The notes: generated by a model from the letters alone, not told the origin. DNA of 64,000 bases from Pseudophaeomoniella oleicola (GCA_003868215.1 QWDQ01000008.1:496001-560000); one strand, 5' to 3'; positions 1-12,184 are shown, numbered from the stretch's first letter. Numbers and translations: made by a program.

Positions 1-357
1 TCTTGTCATAGAACGCTGGCCCTAGCTAGCCGCACTGAACAGATATCTATGAGGCATATGTGGACAATGGGTAGACGAATACAAGACATATGCGTTCTTG
101 ATTGAACGTTATCAAATTCGGAATTGTCCTATTTACAGCCTCAACGCTGCCAACTTTGTTACAGACATGGCCGGAGGATAAAACCAAGAAACGCAGAGAT
201 ACAGATAGCACCAAACGCCAGTACACACTGATTATCAGTTGCCTGGAGTATATAGGCAGAGCGAACGGCTCTGACAGGAGGTAAGGGCCTCATCAATCGT
301 TCGTCTTTCCTTTTTAGCATCAATCGTACACTAACCGCCTGCGATATCCATCGCTCT
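1..357. other. left-edge stretch, no gene seen
   Basis: I see no supported gene here. It lies downstream of the dynamin gene and probably holds its 3' untranslated region. The short open frames lack conserved content. Confidence 0.5.
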
Positions 358-2875
358 TTATACCACTTCGCCAACGATCTTCGCAGCTTCCTTGTACGTT
401 TGTAAGAGCTTCTCACATTTCTCCCTTTCTTTCTTGATGTTATCGTCTTCATAAAGGAGGTCTCCAAACAATTCTTCTTTGTAAAGTTCACTGACAAGTC
501 GGTTCTGGACCTCGTCTCTTGAATAGTTGACCAGTAAATGCATGATAGCTTTAGGCACTTGATCGGCAATGGTCTCGCGAACGATGTTGAAATACGATGA
601 AATGAGTCGTCGGATCAATTCCGTTTCCATTTCTTCCCGTTCCGTCAACCTTGGTTCTTGTGGCTCAAGCAACTTTCATAGTGGGTTAGCGCACAGGTCA
701 AGTTTATACAGGACATTGTAACTTACATTGCCACCAGGAAAGTCGCCAAAATCAGTGCTGGGAACGTAGTCTTCCTGTGTCTGAGGCATGATCGAAGCAA
801 GAGAGCCTGACTTTTCAGCAAAACTTCCACGTTCGGTCCTTCTTATGCTCTGAGAGAAGCTTGGCTCCACATGTTGGCTGACATGCCGGCCAGCGCCGTT
901 CGTTAATGGAGCGGAAGAGGGCAGGCCTCCTTCCTTTCCGAAGAAATAGTTGAGGAATGTATCTCTAGCAGTACCTGCGTTTTGAGAGCCAAATCGGGGT
1001 GGTGATGTCGATCTTGCGCCTCCCAAAGTGGCGGCGATGCTACTTTCCCTGCCGACAGCGGGAGACAAACTTCGGCTGGTCTTCGAAGGATGCCCTCTCA
1101 CCGTCAAGTTCTGCTTCTGCCCCGTCTGCCCCTCCTCGTCTTCTTCTGGTGTAGCGGTACCATTCACGCCCCCAATCTCCTTCATTCTCTGTTCTCTTTT
1201 CCTTTGCAACTGGACTTGTTTCTCTTTGTCGTTTTTGGCTTGTATAACCGAGGACATAGCAGCAGCGGCTCCCAAGAAATTTGGGTGGTTAGTGTTTATA
1301 TAGGCGCGTTGTATGGAGATAAGTGATTCAACATATGAAGAGGCGGGTCCAAGTCGTTCTCTCAGGAGGTCAGATACGACCTCAATGAGCTTCCCTTGCA
1401 ACCTTGGAAATCTCGATAGTTCGGTTGATCCGCAAGTATGACAGATTTTGATCAACTCCTCGTATACGAGCTCTACACAACGCTGGCTAGGTATTTCCAG
1501 CAGCTTGATCTGCGGCTTGACGAGGAGATCAAAAGCGAGCTCAGGAACGAAGAGACTTGGCCTTGGCCCGGTCGAGTTCCTGATTGCAGTTCTGATATCA
1601 AGGACTGACAAGTTGTGGGTTGGGTCGATTGTCTCTAATGCATTCCCGAATACATCATTGAAAATGTAGTATATTCTCGCACCGCCGCCCAATTCCTTTG
1701 TCGATATTTCCGATGAAGTTCCATCAATAGAAGACATGAAGGAGGTTGCAAAACGAGTCATCAGTTGAAGGATCAAGGAACCGCGGTGTTCTCTGCCGCT
1801 AAACTGTTTGCTACCGTAGCTTGCCAACTCTTGCTGTGTCTGGCCCATCAAGGTATTGAGCCTTGCTTTGATATCGGGCAGGCGGTCTCGGATATGCGAC
1901 ATAAGTGTCTGATTGAGTGTTTTGGCAAGATAGTGTGTACCACACCTGTTGGCAATATTCCTGTAAGCCGGATGATGCTTGAAGAAGTCTGCCTCTGCCT
2001 TGAGAGCATCTGACATGGGTTTGCTTGTTTGGATGTCTTGTTGCGACCGATTGATTACACCAATGAAGCCAAGCTTTAGAGGATAAACCCTTCCAGACAG
2101 AATATCAAGCGCATTTGTGCCGGCATCCATCAGATCGATCTTGGTGAGGACACCAATTGTTCTCCTACCCATGGGATCCACATGTCGCGCCAATTTCAGC
2201 GCCTCCGAGTTTACAAGGTCCACGTTCGCAGGAGACACCGCAAGAATTATACTGTTTGGTTTCGCAATATATTCCGAGATAAGCCCTCTCGTCTGCTTCT
2301 CAATATCGGCAGGCTGGTCTCCAATTGGCACTTTCGTGAGACCCGGAAGATCGACGAGTGTCAAGTTGAGTACGTGAGGAGAGTAAATCTTCAAATTTAT
2401 AGGTTGACGATTGATGCCTTTGTTGACGCCGGCTATGCGCGAGGTCTCATTCTCGATTTCCTGTCTGACGTGGTCAAAGTTTTCGAATTTCCTACCGGGG
2501 AGATGGTGAAATTCCGCCCATTCTCCCTGACCAGCAACACTTGCGGCAGTGTGTGGAACGTGCACATCATCCCCTTCTGGTTTATCATCTCTTTCGCTGG
2601 GGACGTTGATCAATTGTAATATCAATGGTCTTCGAGTTACGATGCCGCTGCCCCGAGGTAGGAAGTCTCGTCCAACAATGTTTTCGAGCACGGATGATTT
2701 CCCCGAAGATTGCGAACCAACGACGACCTAAGTAAACTAATTAGAAGAGCATTAATGGAAAGACGCTTTGACTTACAATCTGAGGCAGATCTAGAGAGTC
2801 ATTGCCGATAGTGTTGAAGACCAGATCTTGGAGTTTGTTGACAATGTGCAAAAGATCGTCTCCGAGGGCTGCCAT
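358..2875 (-). CDS. DNM1: dynamin-related GTPase Dnm1 (mitochondrial/peroxisomal fission)
   Basis: Large GTPase that assembles on the outer mitochondrial membrane and on peroxisomes and cuts them by GTP-driven constriction. Three exons on the minus strand, 2875-2777, 2727-727 and 672-358, join in frame to about 804 residues, normal for fungal Dnm1. The start is the ATG at 2875-2873, opening MAALGDDLLHIVNKLQDL, which matches the family N-terminus; the longest single frame begins only after the P-loop. Visible motifs are GSQSSGKS (P-loop, about residue 37), DLPGL (G3) and TKID (G4). A dynamin middle domain, a low-complexity variable region (about residues 540-690) and a C-terminal GTPase effector domain (last 105 residues) follow. 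The segment NPSIILAV/DLVNSEALKLA-type residues and KLGFIGVINRSQQDIQ resemble Dnm1/Drp1 more than the vacuolar dynamin Vps1. The assignment is firm at family level. Confidence 0.95.
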
Positions 2876-5382
2876 GATTGTTGCCTGGTCTCAAATCGAC
2901 CTTCTCCTGTACAATATGATAACTCTCGTCAAACACTATGTTATTCGTTGATAGTCGTCTCCGGATTGCACACCTAGCAAGTGCCTGCGAGAAATGTCCA
3001 GGCTGGCGAAGTTCCAGGCTAGCACTTGATTAAGGGAGCTTTCTCTGATGTCGCCGCACGCCCTATATGTACTATAGGGAGAAGTCGAAAGCTGTAAATA
3101 CAGCTTATATTGAACCCAGCCAGACACAAAGAAGAAAAGTAGGGAAAAGCGTGGAATGAAAGATGGCGAGGCAACAGCAAAGTGTGTATACGGGCAGTTC
3201 ATGCAAAACAACGCGGCCGCTAAAGGGAAGCCTTTTCGCTGCTCTCAACCGACCACTTGCGCACATTCGGTGGTTCGGAGGTTCCAAGAAACAAACAAAG
3301 GACGTCACAGCTTCGCTCCGGCCTTGGCATCCGGTCCTGACATCCACCAACATCAATGCCAAACATGATATCAACAAGATGGGCGTTTACTGCCCTATGA
3401 AGATAGTTTTCTGGCCCCTCGATGCATCTCAACTTACCGATGAAATTGTAACCCATTTCAATATGGATGATAAAGAAGTAATGTGCATACATATCCGCCA
3501 TCTGGCGCTTGTGCCGACTTCTACTGACATCTCATTTGTTTTGGTTCCCTCTGTTTCCTTTGTATGACCTTTAGATATAACAAGTCTCACTGAAGGTCCA
3601 TAATGCAGACAATCTTGATAATGTGTTGCCAGAAGATGCCAGTGCCTTGAAAATTAACCCATAGTAGGGTAAGCATGCTAGTCAGAGATAAAGCTCCAGA
3701 AATAGGTGGGAAAGCCTAGTAATGCTTTACTTCTAGGTCACCAAAGTCAAGAGCAGTATGATCCTTAGGCCAGGTCTACCATTGCAGCATATCAACCAAT
3801 CATATCAAGCAGAATGACAGAAACCATAGGGCATTTGGGCAAAAAGAAACCTTGTACACTGCACCCTTCGGAGGGGGCAATGTCAGGATAAAACCCGGTG
3901 GTTTTGTGGGAATTATTTGTTGCTGTTGTTGCAAATATCGAGGTGGGTCGTCGCGGTTTCGAACTGGTGACCTTTGAGGTGCTAATTAGTGTCGCTGTGT
4001 TGTTGTTTAGAGTCGATCGGAGGATTCGGAAGGGGGGATGGCGCCTTCTAGCCCGGTGCTAGTTTGACCTGACCATCTCCCACTTTGATTGATAATGGCT
4101 AACTTTGTTATATATACTTGTTGGTTGTTGGTAAGATGGGGGAAATGGTCAAGTCTACCTAGGCTATGGCCTCTAGTATGTGAGAATGCTCCTACGACTT
4201 GAACGGCACACTCCTGATTACAGGTTTCTAGAAATGCAACTATTCCTACCATTATCAGTCACAATACATCACCTTCTGCTTTGCCTTGGTTCTGATCTCT
4301 TAACCAAATATACACCCCATGTAACCTTGTTACGCCGGATAATCTTCACGCTTATACATTCTCTGTGTATCCGATTCCGACGGTGCAGGTCTCTTACACT
4401 TTATCAAGCTACATCTGTCAACTCTGAATTGGATTTGAAGTCTTCAACCACCCTATGGGTTTGTTGTTACCTCAATTCATAAGCAGGTTAGTCGACAACA
4501 TTCGGCTCTGTTTCTGTTTGGGCCTATGGCATATCAACAAACAGACGAATATCTTGTCTGTACTTACATTATGAGGCGTAAATAGTACAACGTTCCATTT
4601 CAACATTTCCATGGTGTAATCACACACTATGATTAGTAGGTAGAAGTGCAGGATTTCGTATGTCGCGTGTAAGATATCTGTGGCAGGTGGCAAATTCCGC
4701 GTATCACAGCAAAATCCCAGCAGACTACTACGATGATAGAGTGATATGAGACGATAGGACATCTTTTGGGCGAACATATCAGATTGGGCTCATCTTGATC
4801 AGAATGTCTCGTAACATGGTGCCCTACAGTAGAAACAGAACAGCAGCCAGCACGGATTGGTCCAGATAGGCTCAGACAACAAACTTGGCCAAATCTAAAG
4901 AAAACCCACTCGGTCTGTTGACACATAGCGGTATTGAATTGGAACTTTGCCAGACTCGTTGTCATAACTCATCAATGCACTTATTCGGGTCGATTCTCAA
5001 GATCAAAAGTTGGGCCCCTCCAACTCTCACGAAAACACGTATGCCACAGATTAATGTGCTGTATGTAGCATGCTAGGAGCCAATGGCTACCTGTATGTAG
5101 TGCATTTGATATGTAACAAGAAGATCTAGAATTGTTCCTGATGGGATTGATTATTAAGTGTAAGATATGCCTGAGCAAAGACAAAGGAGGAAGCGAGGAA
5201 AACATCCGGCTTGGCGGCATTGTACGTAGTACTACGGTACATTACACGCCTCGACACTTACAGTAGGGACTTCTCCACATCTCCATAATTTATTCCGGAT
5301 CTGCGATAACATTTTTCTTTTTCTTTGGCCGTACATGTTAGACGATAAAACTCCAGGTGTGCTTTGACGATGCTATACCACT
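2876..5382. other. 2.5-kb intergenic region
   Basis: This is the divergent promoter space between dnm1 (-) and the TFIIIA gene (+). Open frames of up to 134 codons at 3163-3567 resemble nothing I know and are crossed by equally long frames on the other strand. A tRNA-like stretch lies near 3945-3985 (see rejected items). A 10-base palindrome, GTAGTACTAC, sits at 5226-5235. Confidence 0.5.
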
Positions 5383-6903
5383 ATGCCGGACCAAGACCAC
5401 GTAGAGGACCATCCAAGTTCTCGAACCTGTAGCGAGAATGATTCCTACAGTGACTTCGGAAGCTCATCTCCGCTGACCGCTCCTCAAACACCACGAACAC
5501 CTCGACCGTCAGAATTGAAAGTCCATCACTGTCCCTATGAAGGATGTACGAAGTCCTTCAATCGACTAAGCCGTCTGGCTGAGCATGAAAGATCGCATAC
5601 TGGCGAAAGGATATTCAAGTGCACAGCGCAAGGCTGCGATAAAGACTTCCTCCGGGAATCGCACCTTAAGCACCATGTCAAGAGTGCACACACTGACGTG
5701 AGGGACTATGTCTGCACATGGGACGGTTGCGATAAGAAGTTTGCGACGGGTACCCGACTTAGGCGTCACTTGGCAGCCCATGAAGGAAGAGAAAAATACC
5801 GATGCCGAGGTTACGAGGGATGCAACGAGACGTTCAGAAAGCATGCGACTCTGACTCGGCACATAATGACTGCGCATGAGGGTCAAAAGGCTTTCCACTG
5901 TCCGGATACCAACACAGAGACCGGCGAAAAATGTACAATGGCATTCGATACAGCGGAGAAACTTCGTGCACATCAGCGAGCGCAGCATGATCCTACTCGC
6001 TTTTCTTGCTCGATGTGTCTCGACGCTATCATGTCCTCTGGCCTTCAGGAAGAGTCTGCCGACCTTGATATTGAAATAAGCCAGGCATACTTCCCCACGT
6101 ACTCTTTGCTCCAAGCCCATATGAGCAATGTGCATCCTCCGATATGTCCTTACTGTCAAACCAGATGTTCTACCCGACGAGAACTACGCCGCCATGTCGA
6201 GGGTGTTCACGGAATTTTAACGAATGATGATGGTTGTACTGAGGCAGCCGCTTCTCATCCTTGCACGTACCCCGGTTGTCGAAGCTCTTTTACCCGCAAA
6301 TCTAATCTCAACACGCACCTCAACACTGTGCATAAAGGCAAGCGATCTTTCGTATGCGGTGAGACGGATCTTAGCAATTCCAAAAACCTTCCATCTCAGC
6401 TCCCGGGGCAGAAGATCGATGCATGTGGACGAAGTTTCACTAGCAAGAGCAGCCTCGAAGAGCATGTGAGAACCGCACATATGGGACTAGCAAGCCGACA
6501 AGTTGAGCGAAAGCACAAGAAGCGCGCAGCGGAAGCAGCCAGCCTAGTTGGAACCGATGTAACAGAAGACGGAGAATACAAGCCTAAGAGGAGAAAAGTT
6601 CCGAAATCCAAGACCGCCTTGGCCACATTGACAGGTATTCGAGAGGACCTTGCCACACTGACCGGTCAAGGCCAACAGCCGACGACGACTATTCATGGCC
6701 CAACGAATCCCACTGGCATCGATCTTTCAGCCGACTCGAGCGACATAGCATGGCCGTACCCAGGCTACATTCCCTACCCAGCATTCGATACAACAATAAC
6801 AACGACTCCACAAACCGCCACCCTAGATAATGGTATCGATCTCCCAAGTCCCCACAACGACGGCTTCGGACCGGCCATCGATCCGCTCTTGCTCTTGAGC
6901 TGA
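5383..6903 (+). CDS. transcription factor IIIA, nine C2H2 zinc fingers
   Basis: TFIIIA binds the internal control region of 5S rRNA genes and recruits TFIIIC/TFIIIB and RNA polymerase III; it also binds 5S RNA. The single exon encodes 506 residues. Nine C2H2 fingers run from about residue 48 to 366. Fingers 1-4 are regular (for example CPYEGCTKSF, CTAQGCDKDF, CTWDGCDKKF), with the TGERIFKC-type linker after finger 1. Fingers 5, 6 and 9 are stretched: finger 5 has a long Cys-Cys spacing, finger 6 has about 20 extra residues, and finger 9 has about 15 residues between its cysteines. A basic segment KRRKVPKSK (about residue 402) looks like a nuclear localisation signal. The C-terminal 100 residues are Thr/Pro-rich. 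Finger number and spacing identify TFIIIA; the protein is longer than the yeast form. Confidence 0.85.
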   Translation: MPDQDHVEDHPSSRTCSENDSYSDFGSSSPLTAPQTPRTPRPSELKVHHCPYEGCTKSFNRLSRLAEHERSHTGERIFKCTAQGCDKDFLRESHLKHHVKSAHTDVRDYVCTWDGCDKKFATGTRLRRHLAAHEGREKYRCRGYEGCNETFRKHATLTRHIMTAHEGQKAFHCPDTNTETGEKCTMAFDTAEKLRAHQRAQHDPTRFSCSMCLDAIMSSGLQEESADLDIEISQAYFPTYSLLQAHMSNVHPPICPYCQTRCSTRRELRRHVEGVHGILTNDDGCTEAAASHPCTYPGCRSSFTRKSNLNTHLNTVHKGKRSFVCGETDLSNSKNLPSQLPGQKIDACGRSFTSKSSLEEHVRTAHMGLASRQVERKHKKRAAEAASLVGTDVTEDGEYKPKRRKVPKSKTALATLTGIREDLATLTGQGQQPTTTIHGPTNPTGIDLSADSSDIAWPYPGYIPYPAFDTTITTTPQTATLDNGIDLPSPHNDGFGPAIDPLLLLS

Positions 6904-7667
6904 ATCTAGCGCTCCTCTCTTCATACCCTCAAACCAGACCTGGGTACTCACCCATCACTCATCACACATCACACATCACACATCACAATACCATATCACG
7001 AAACGAAGAACAGGACCAGACTTCAAGAAATTTCCTTGGGCTCACATGCATTTACGATCGGCGCTTTTGTTATCATGAAATCGTGTTTTATGTAAATACA
7101 AGAAGAGAGCGCGAAGAAGATGGAGAGAAGGAGAAGAAATGTGCTAAGATTGTTCATGATACCCCCTCCTAAGCATGCTATTTCCATGGCTATTTTAGCA
7201 AAACAAAAGACCTAGATCATTATATCAAATCCATGTCACAACGATGCCCTCAAACAAACAGGTGTTTCTAGACTACCTAAACCCCAGAAACGCCTCATGC
7301 AATAGTCCGTCGATAGTAACACAGTGAGCGAGTGCGTGCGTGCGTCACATCTATCTACAGCGGAATCAAAAGCGTATGATCTCCCAACTGCTCTCTTTTT
7401 TCTACTGTGAAGCAGACAGCGACGTATCGTCTGACCGTTAGACGTGCCCGATTATTCGCTGCTCGAAAGCCATCTCCAGAAACTCTTGTGTGGAAAGATA
7501 CAGACCCCGCAACAGAGACGCTATCCATATGATTTGGCCCTTCGAATAGCGGTTCAGAATGAGAGAAAGGGGGACGAGAGCCAGTTCCGTGAGTCTGGCT
7601 GAGGGAAGGAAGACAGACGCTCTCTCTGGAAGGAGAGACGCAAAAGAGGCGGAGATTGGGTCTATAT
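6904..7667. other. convergent intergenic region with short tandem repeat
   Basis: This holds the 3' ends of the TFIIIA gene (+) and the PMP24-like gene (-). A heptamer related to CATCACA repeats about four times around 6953-6986. No gene is supported. Confidence 0.5.
6953..6986. repeat. tandem CATCACA heptamers
   Basis: Four to five near-perfect copies of a 7-base unit lie about 50 bases after the TFIIIA stop codon, probably in the 3' untranslated region. Confidence 0.7.
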
Positions 7668-8595
7668 TCATGTGTTGTGTATCAAGAAGTTTCGGAAGGA
7701 GTCCCAGTGATCGGAGTCGACGTAACTGCGGGAATGTGTTAGCATCAAAAGCAGACATAGATAAGGGAGAGAGGCGTCGAATCGTCGTCGGTTCCTGTGG
7801 AATGCAAAAGGGTAGACGTACATGTACTTCATGCTACTTCTCAAGCTCGGCTGTATTGCTTCAGCATGCCATCTGAAGACGTACATGACGAAGGCCCAAC
7901 TCAGACTCGCGAAGACGGTCCAAGCTTTTTCTTGTATCTTTGCGCGCATGGCTGGGGAGAGGAGGTCAGCGATAGGAGAAGGAGACGGTGCAGATGATGA
8001 GGATGGTTGCATCGAGAGCTTTGCAAGCGCCAGCACCACACGGGCGAAGACGTAGATAACAATCTGTTGGTTCACACTTGATTGTTTGCCGCGGCCGAAG
8101 ACTGTGTAGCCGCCCATCAGACCGGCGAGGAAGGTGTCGTAGTGCCCTTCCTTTTGGCCTTGATGGAAAAGGTGGCGAATAAGGAGCATAGAAGTTTTGT
8201 AGACTATAGCAAAAGTTGCAAGATTACGCGCATGGGTTCGGGTAGCTTTCAGCACTTGTTTCATTTTCGCTCGAAACCTGGAGGTCAGTCAGCTGGTTGA
8301 TAGGTTTGGATGAGATAGAGATGCGACATACGTTCCTGAGCGGAATAAGAATACCATGCTATTAGAGAACCGTTTGTTAGAATTGATTCAACAATATAGC
8401 CGGGGTTGCCATACACGAGCGCATGTGGAAATCGTACTTTGGCGCCATATACAGCGCCGTTCCGTGCGGATTTGAGGACCGCGAGAAGAGGTGCTAGATC
8501 TGGATTGAGTATAATCCCGTTGATGAAATTCTTGACGAGTCAGCTTAAACAGCACACCATCCTCACACGTTCTGTCTGACCTTGGAGGAGTCCAT
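7668..8595 (-). CDS. peroxisomal membrane protein 4 / PMP24 family
   Basis: Integral peroxisomal membrane protein of the Tim17/PMP24-like group; its exact biochemical role is not settled. Five exons on the minus strand, 8595-8581, 8530-8415, 8358-8332, 8277-7822 and 7725-7668, total exactly 224 codons (223 residues), close to human PXMP4. The reconstructed order follows the family: SARNGAVYGAKVRFPHALVM, then FLFRSG, KATRTHARNLA, the Gly-rich FLAGLMGGYTVFG, an internal INQQI-like SVNQQIVIYVFARV, then QPSLRSSMKY and the C-terminal DSFRNFLIHNT. The first coding exon is only 15 bases (MDSSK) and the third only 27, so the longest single open frame misses about 50 N-terminal residues and runs past the last splice donor. 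Confidence in the family is high; confidence in the first exon is moderate. Confidence 0.85.
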
Positions 8596-9233
8596 CTTGC
8601 CGTCCCGATCGCCCTGTGACTAAGATGCTCACAAGCTGGACGCCGGGTTGCGGCTTTTGGTCAAGGTTGACTATGAGTTGCAGCAGAGTGAGTTGCAAGT
8701 AAGAGTATAATCATTGAAGTATAGATGTGCAGACTGCATGAGCTCCAGAAGCAATGGGAGTCTTCTCCAGATGTTCATTGCGTACCGTTCATCTTAGAAA
8801 GAAGCATATGACACTTGTGATGATGGAATGATGAATAGCCTTATCCGCAGTCAACATCCTTCCCCACAGAATCGGGTCTTCCCCAGACCTCGGTACAAAC
8901 ATGTGCTTCCGACTTACAATATGAATCCGATGTCTCTTACGGGCCACAGAGATGAGAGGTATTCAAGATAGAAAATCAAGCACAGGTGGAATTCAGGCGT
9001 ATTATTTCCTTTATCATAGTCACGGAATCCAACCTCCTGATGTCGATGCACAACGTGCCCCATCAATGGAGACTTGATCAGGATAGTAATCATCAGTGAG
9101 CATTGACAGCTCATTTACATAACACTTTTGAATATGCTTGCCAACCCAATGCTCCGCTCCCAAGCAAAGAACACTCATAATCTTCAGTGAACGCCATTTT
9201 CAAAGTACAAGATGTTGAACGAATCCACCAAGC
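8596..9233. other. intergenic region upstream of the PMP24-like gene
   Basis: This is the promoter side of the PMP24-like gene (-) and the downstream side of rpf2 (-). I see no gene or repeat. Confidence 0.5.
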
Positions 9234-10394
9234 TCACCTGGTACGTCGTCTTTTGTTCTTTGTCTCCGCCTGATCTCCATCCACCTCCATATCGTCAACA
9301 TCCGAATCTCCATCTCCAAAGTCGACGCCGTCGAAATCAACACTACCTCCAGATTCGATGTCATCTCCAGATATCCCGTCTTCCATGATGTCCTCACCCA
9401 TCTCCTCGTCTTCGTCACCTTCAGCCATATCATTGCCTCGTTTCAATCCCTTCATCTTCCTCGTTTGTAGTCCGGTCAAGTCTTGCTTTCCGAGATGTAC
9501 TCTTCCAACCTTGTCGCCCATGATGTCCATATCGATGTTTTTCCTCTTCTTCGGCTCGTCCGGCCTCCTGCCCCTCTTCATAGCTTCTTTCCATATGGTA
9601 GTATCTGGCTCCTGTATCCTTCCGATGCTAAAGTCGAGTTTCGGGCCGACTTCGTCGATTTCAACCCTAGGCAACTTCTGTCCACTTTTCTTCGTCCTAA
9701 CCTTATACCATCGGAGATGAACGACAGGGGGTTGCCCCCCTTGAGGTTCTGACGCCGCCACCATCAGAAGGTATTGCAGCCCTTCAACATCGATCGTCTT
9801 TATTTCCTCGCCCTGAAAAACATCAAGTAATAGGCTCCTTGTCATTCGAAACTTTGTGCTTTGCTCCGTTGATGAATCATCATCCCAGACGTTACCCGCA
9901 AACAGAATCATAGGCTTCATTTCGGTTCCAATGGGAAGCTTCGCCTGCGATATATCTTGTCCATCCGCTGATGGGAGCAATAGCAGTTCGCACATATCCA
10001 GGATCTTTCCATCGAACAATCGGGCCATTGTTACGGAATTTGGCCGCTTCTTCGTTGAATGTGCAAACAGAACCAATCCACAATCGTTTTTGCCTGCGAG
10101 GAACTCCAGGGACTCGGCATTATCGAATGGGTGAATTTCATTCTTCTTGTGAAGGCGAACACAATGGGGATTTGTAAGAGCGGATACAGTCTTGAGAACA
10201 GTGTGTAACGGAAGAGTACACTTCGTGCCGTGCAGTAAAAGGACTCGTTTTCTGTCTTCGATGAGCTTGGACTCCGTACGAGCCTTGACTATACGAGCGG
10301 TGCGCGCATTTTTTGGTTTTCTATGATTACTTGTTAGCAAACAGTACCGGGAAGGCTTCGGCACGTTATCTCACATTTCCCTTAAAAGAGACAT
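9234..10394 (-). CDS. RPF2: ribosome biogenesis protein Rpf2 (Brix domain)
   Basis: Rpf2 works with Rrs1 to load the 5S RNP (5S rRNA, uL18, uL5) onto pre-60S particles in the nucleolus. Two exons, 10394-10375 and 10320-9234, give 368 residues. The first exon encodes only MSLLRE plus part of a codon; splicing yields IKPKNARTARIVKARTESKL, which matches the conserved N-terminus. The Brix domain spans about residues 30-235 and holds HPFDNAESLEFLAGKNDCGL and VARLFDGKILDM-like residues. The conserved tail motifs KLDFSIGRI, DIMGDKVGRVHLGKQDL and LQTRKMKGLK follow. The last 60 residues are acidic, then basic (KNKRRRTR). Length and motif order agree with yeast Rpf2 (344 residues). Confidence 0.95.
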
Positions 10395-11666
10395 GGTGGG
10401 CAATGGTGTTGGAAGATACCGACGTTCTCTGCCCACGGTTTTGTACGGCGCTTCGAGAAAAAGATGCGGCGGATTAGATTGAAATTATTTTCTCCGGCGA
10501 CCTTGGAAAGAGAAAAAAGTAAGGTTGCCTTATCGATTAGAGGTGGGGCTTCTCGGCAGAATCGACAGTATCTCCAGATCCGCAATTATTAACAATATCA
10601 AATACTGCACATGTCAACAGCAAGTGCCAAGCTTATCGGCTTGATGTAACTCCCCTGATTCAACGGAATTCACATATCGCTTGATTTGAAGATGGCAGTA
10701 GGAAGACATCACCGAGTCTTTCATTGGGAAGTGTTGATCAGAATTGGCTGACAATGCCGCCAAGTGTTAGCACCATGTCCATCGACCACTTTCCGATCAG
10801 TAGATCAAATGCCTCATGCGACGCGAGAGTATGTTCCGCCGTCACGGGACTTGTACTTCTCAGTGTCAAGGAGCGTCTACATCCATTTCCGGTGCCTGAT
10901 TTCATACCGACATGGGCTGAGGCTGTCATCAATCATTGACTGAGAAGAGCACGAGACGAATGGTGATTTCCCTTCTCGAGATCAGGAGACTCATCCACTC
11001 GTGATATACCCAAATGTGTGGTTATAAGCAACAGGGATTCCATATTTGGGTGCTACGGTAGTAAGCTGAACTGTCTCACAATCGGTCACAGGTAGCCTCG
11101 CAGATGCCAAATTATGCGAGGGTCTTGGCACAACCATTATGGTATCAGTCGACCGCCACAAACAATCGAGGTTCTTAGAGAAAGCCATCGCAGCCTTTTT
11201 GGGACCACCGCCATACCTCATACTTTACTGTCTTGAGCCGCTATGCAATTGTATCACACAAGCATAAATTTACCCGACCGACTACCTCAATCAATCTATG
11301 GTGTCTGCAGCTATTGGTGGTGATAGGGTTGATCCGCGCTCGGAAGTCAATTCTGGGGTATCCTACGTCATCGCATACCAGGAAAACCGGATTATCAGCA
11401 TAACAAACCAGACAAAATAGGTAAATGACTTTCGATAGATTCCATTGCAAGCGACGACGACGACATCATCGTCATGGCCAGACAAGGTAGGTCCTGGGAC
11501 CCTTTTCTATTAACTGATATATAAACAACCTTTCATGTCACGATCTTCAATTCGGAATTCCATATCTGCTCAGCAATTTTCAATTTCTGTATTACCTCGC
11601 GTCTTCAAGTATATTGGACGATAGTATAACTCTTCATCACCATACTACAAATCCTGTAAATCCAAA
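10395..11666. other. 1.3-kb divergent intergenic region
   Basis: This separates rpf2 (-) from the small coiled-coil gene (+). The short frames at 10724-10939 and 10991-11221 are unsupported. A CT-rich leader precedes 11667. Confidence 0.5.
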
Positions 11667-12184
11667 ATGCCTCTCTTCAGTCACAGGGACACCCAGCCGC
11701 CTCAGGCTACATCCGCTAACCCCCCTCGAACCTCGACATCTACCGCCTCAACTACCAGCCCTCCTCGCTCCGGTCTCTTCTCCCGTCGCCGATCCTCCTC
11801 TCCTCCCGCGACGAACAACAATGTTAACAACACCAACGTCAACAGGTCCCACAGCCTCCTCCACCGCAACAATAACAACAACGCCGAAGACAGCTCCATA
11901 ACAGCCGCCCGCAACCGTGTCGTCACTGCCGAAACCGCGGAGCGAGACGCCGATCGCGCACTTGCGCAGGCTCGTAACGCCGTCAGGGACGCGAGACAGC
12001 ACGTGAAGAACTTGGAGAGGGAGGCCGCCGAAGAAGCGAGGCTCGCAAAGATCAAGCAGAAGCAGGCTGGTGATATCTCCAAGAGGGCGAGACCGCTGGG
12101 ACGTAAGTTTTCTCTGTGATACCTCCCCATAATACTTTACATGGCTAACCAAGATCCTTCTGAATAGGTCATGACCGCTTCTAA
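11667..12184 (+). CDS. small conserved fungal coiled-coil protein, function unknown
   Basis: Two exons, 11667-12102 and 12168-12184, encode 150 residues. Without splicing the frame ends in RKFSL; with the 65-base intron (GTAAGT...TAG) it ends in RPLGRHDRF, the kind of short C-terminal tail I recall in uncharacterised ascomycete proteins. Residues 1-70 are Ser/Thr/Pro/Asn-rich and probably disordered, with an RRRSSSP patch. Residues 75-135 form a highly charged Ala/Arg/Glu helix (ITAARNRVVTAETAERDADR, then ARQHVKNLEREAAEEARLAK) predicted to coil. There is no signal peptide or membrane segment. I do not know a function; the conserved KQAGDISKRARPLGRH end suggests a short binding motif. Confidence 0.7.

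Noticed and set aside
3163-3567. 134-codon plus-strand frame upstream of dnm1
   Set aside because: No ATG-context, conservation or domain signal, and comparable frames on the opposite strand.
3945-3985. tRNA-like B box (CAGTTCGAAAC on the minus strand)
   Set aside because: No A box upstream and the T stem does not pair; at most a faint relic.
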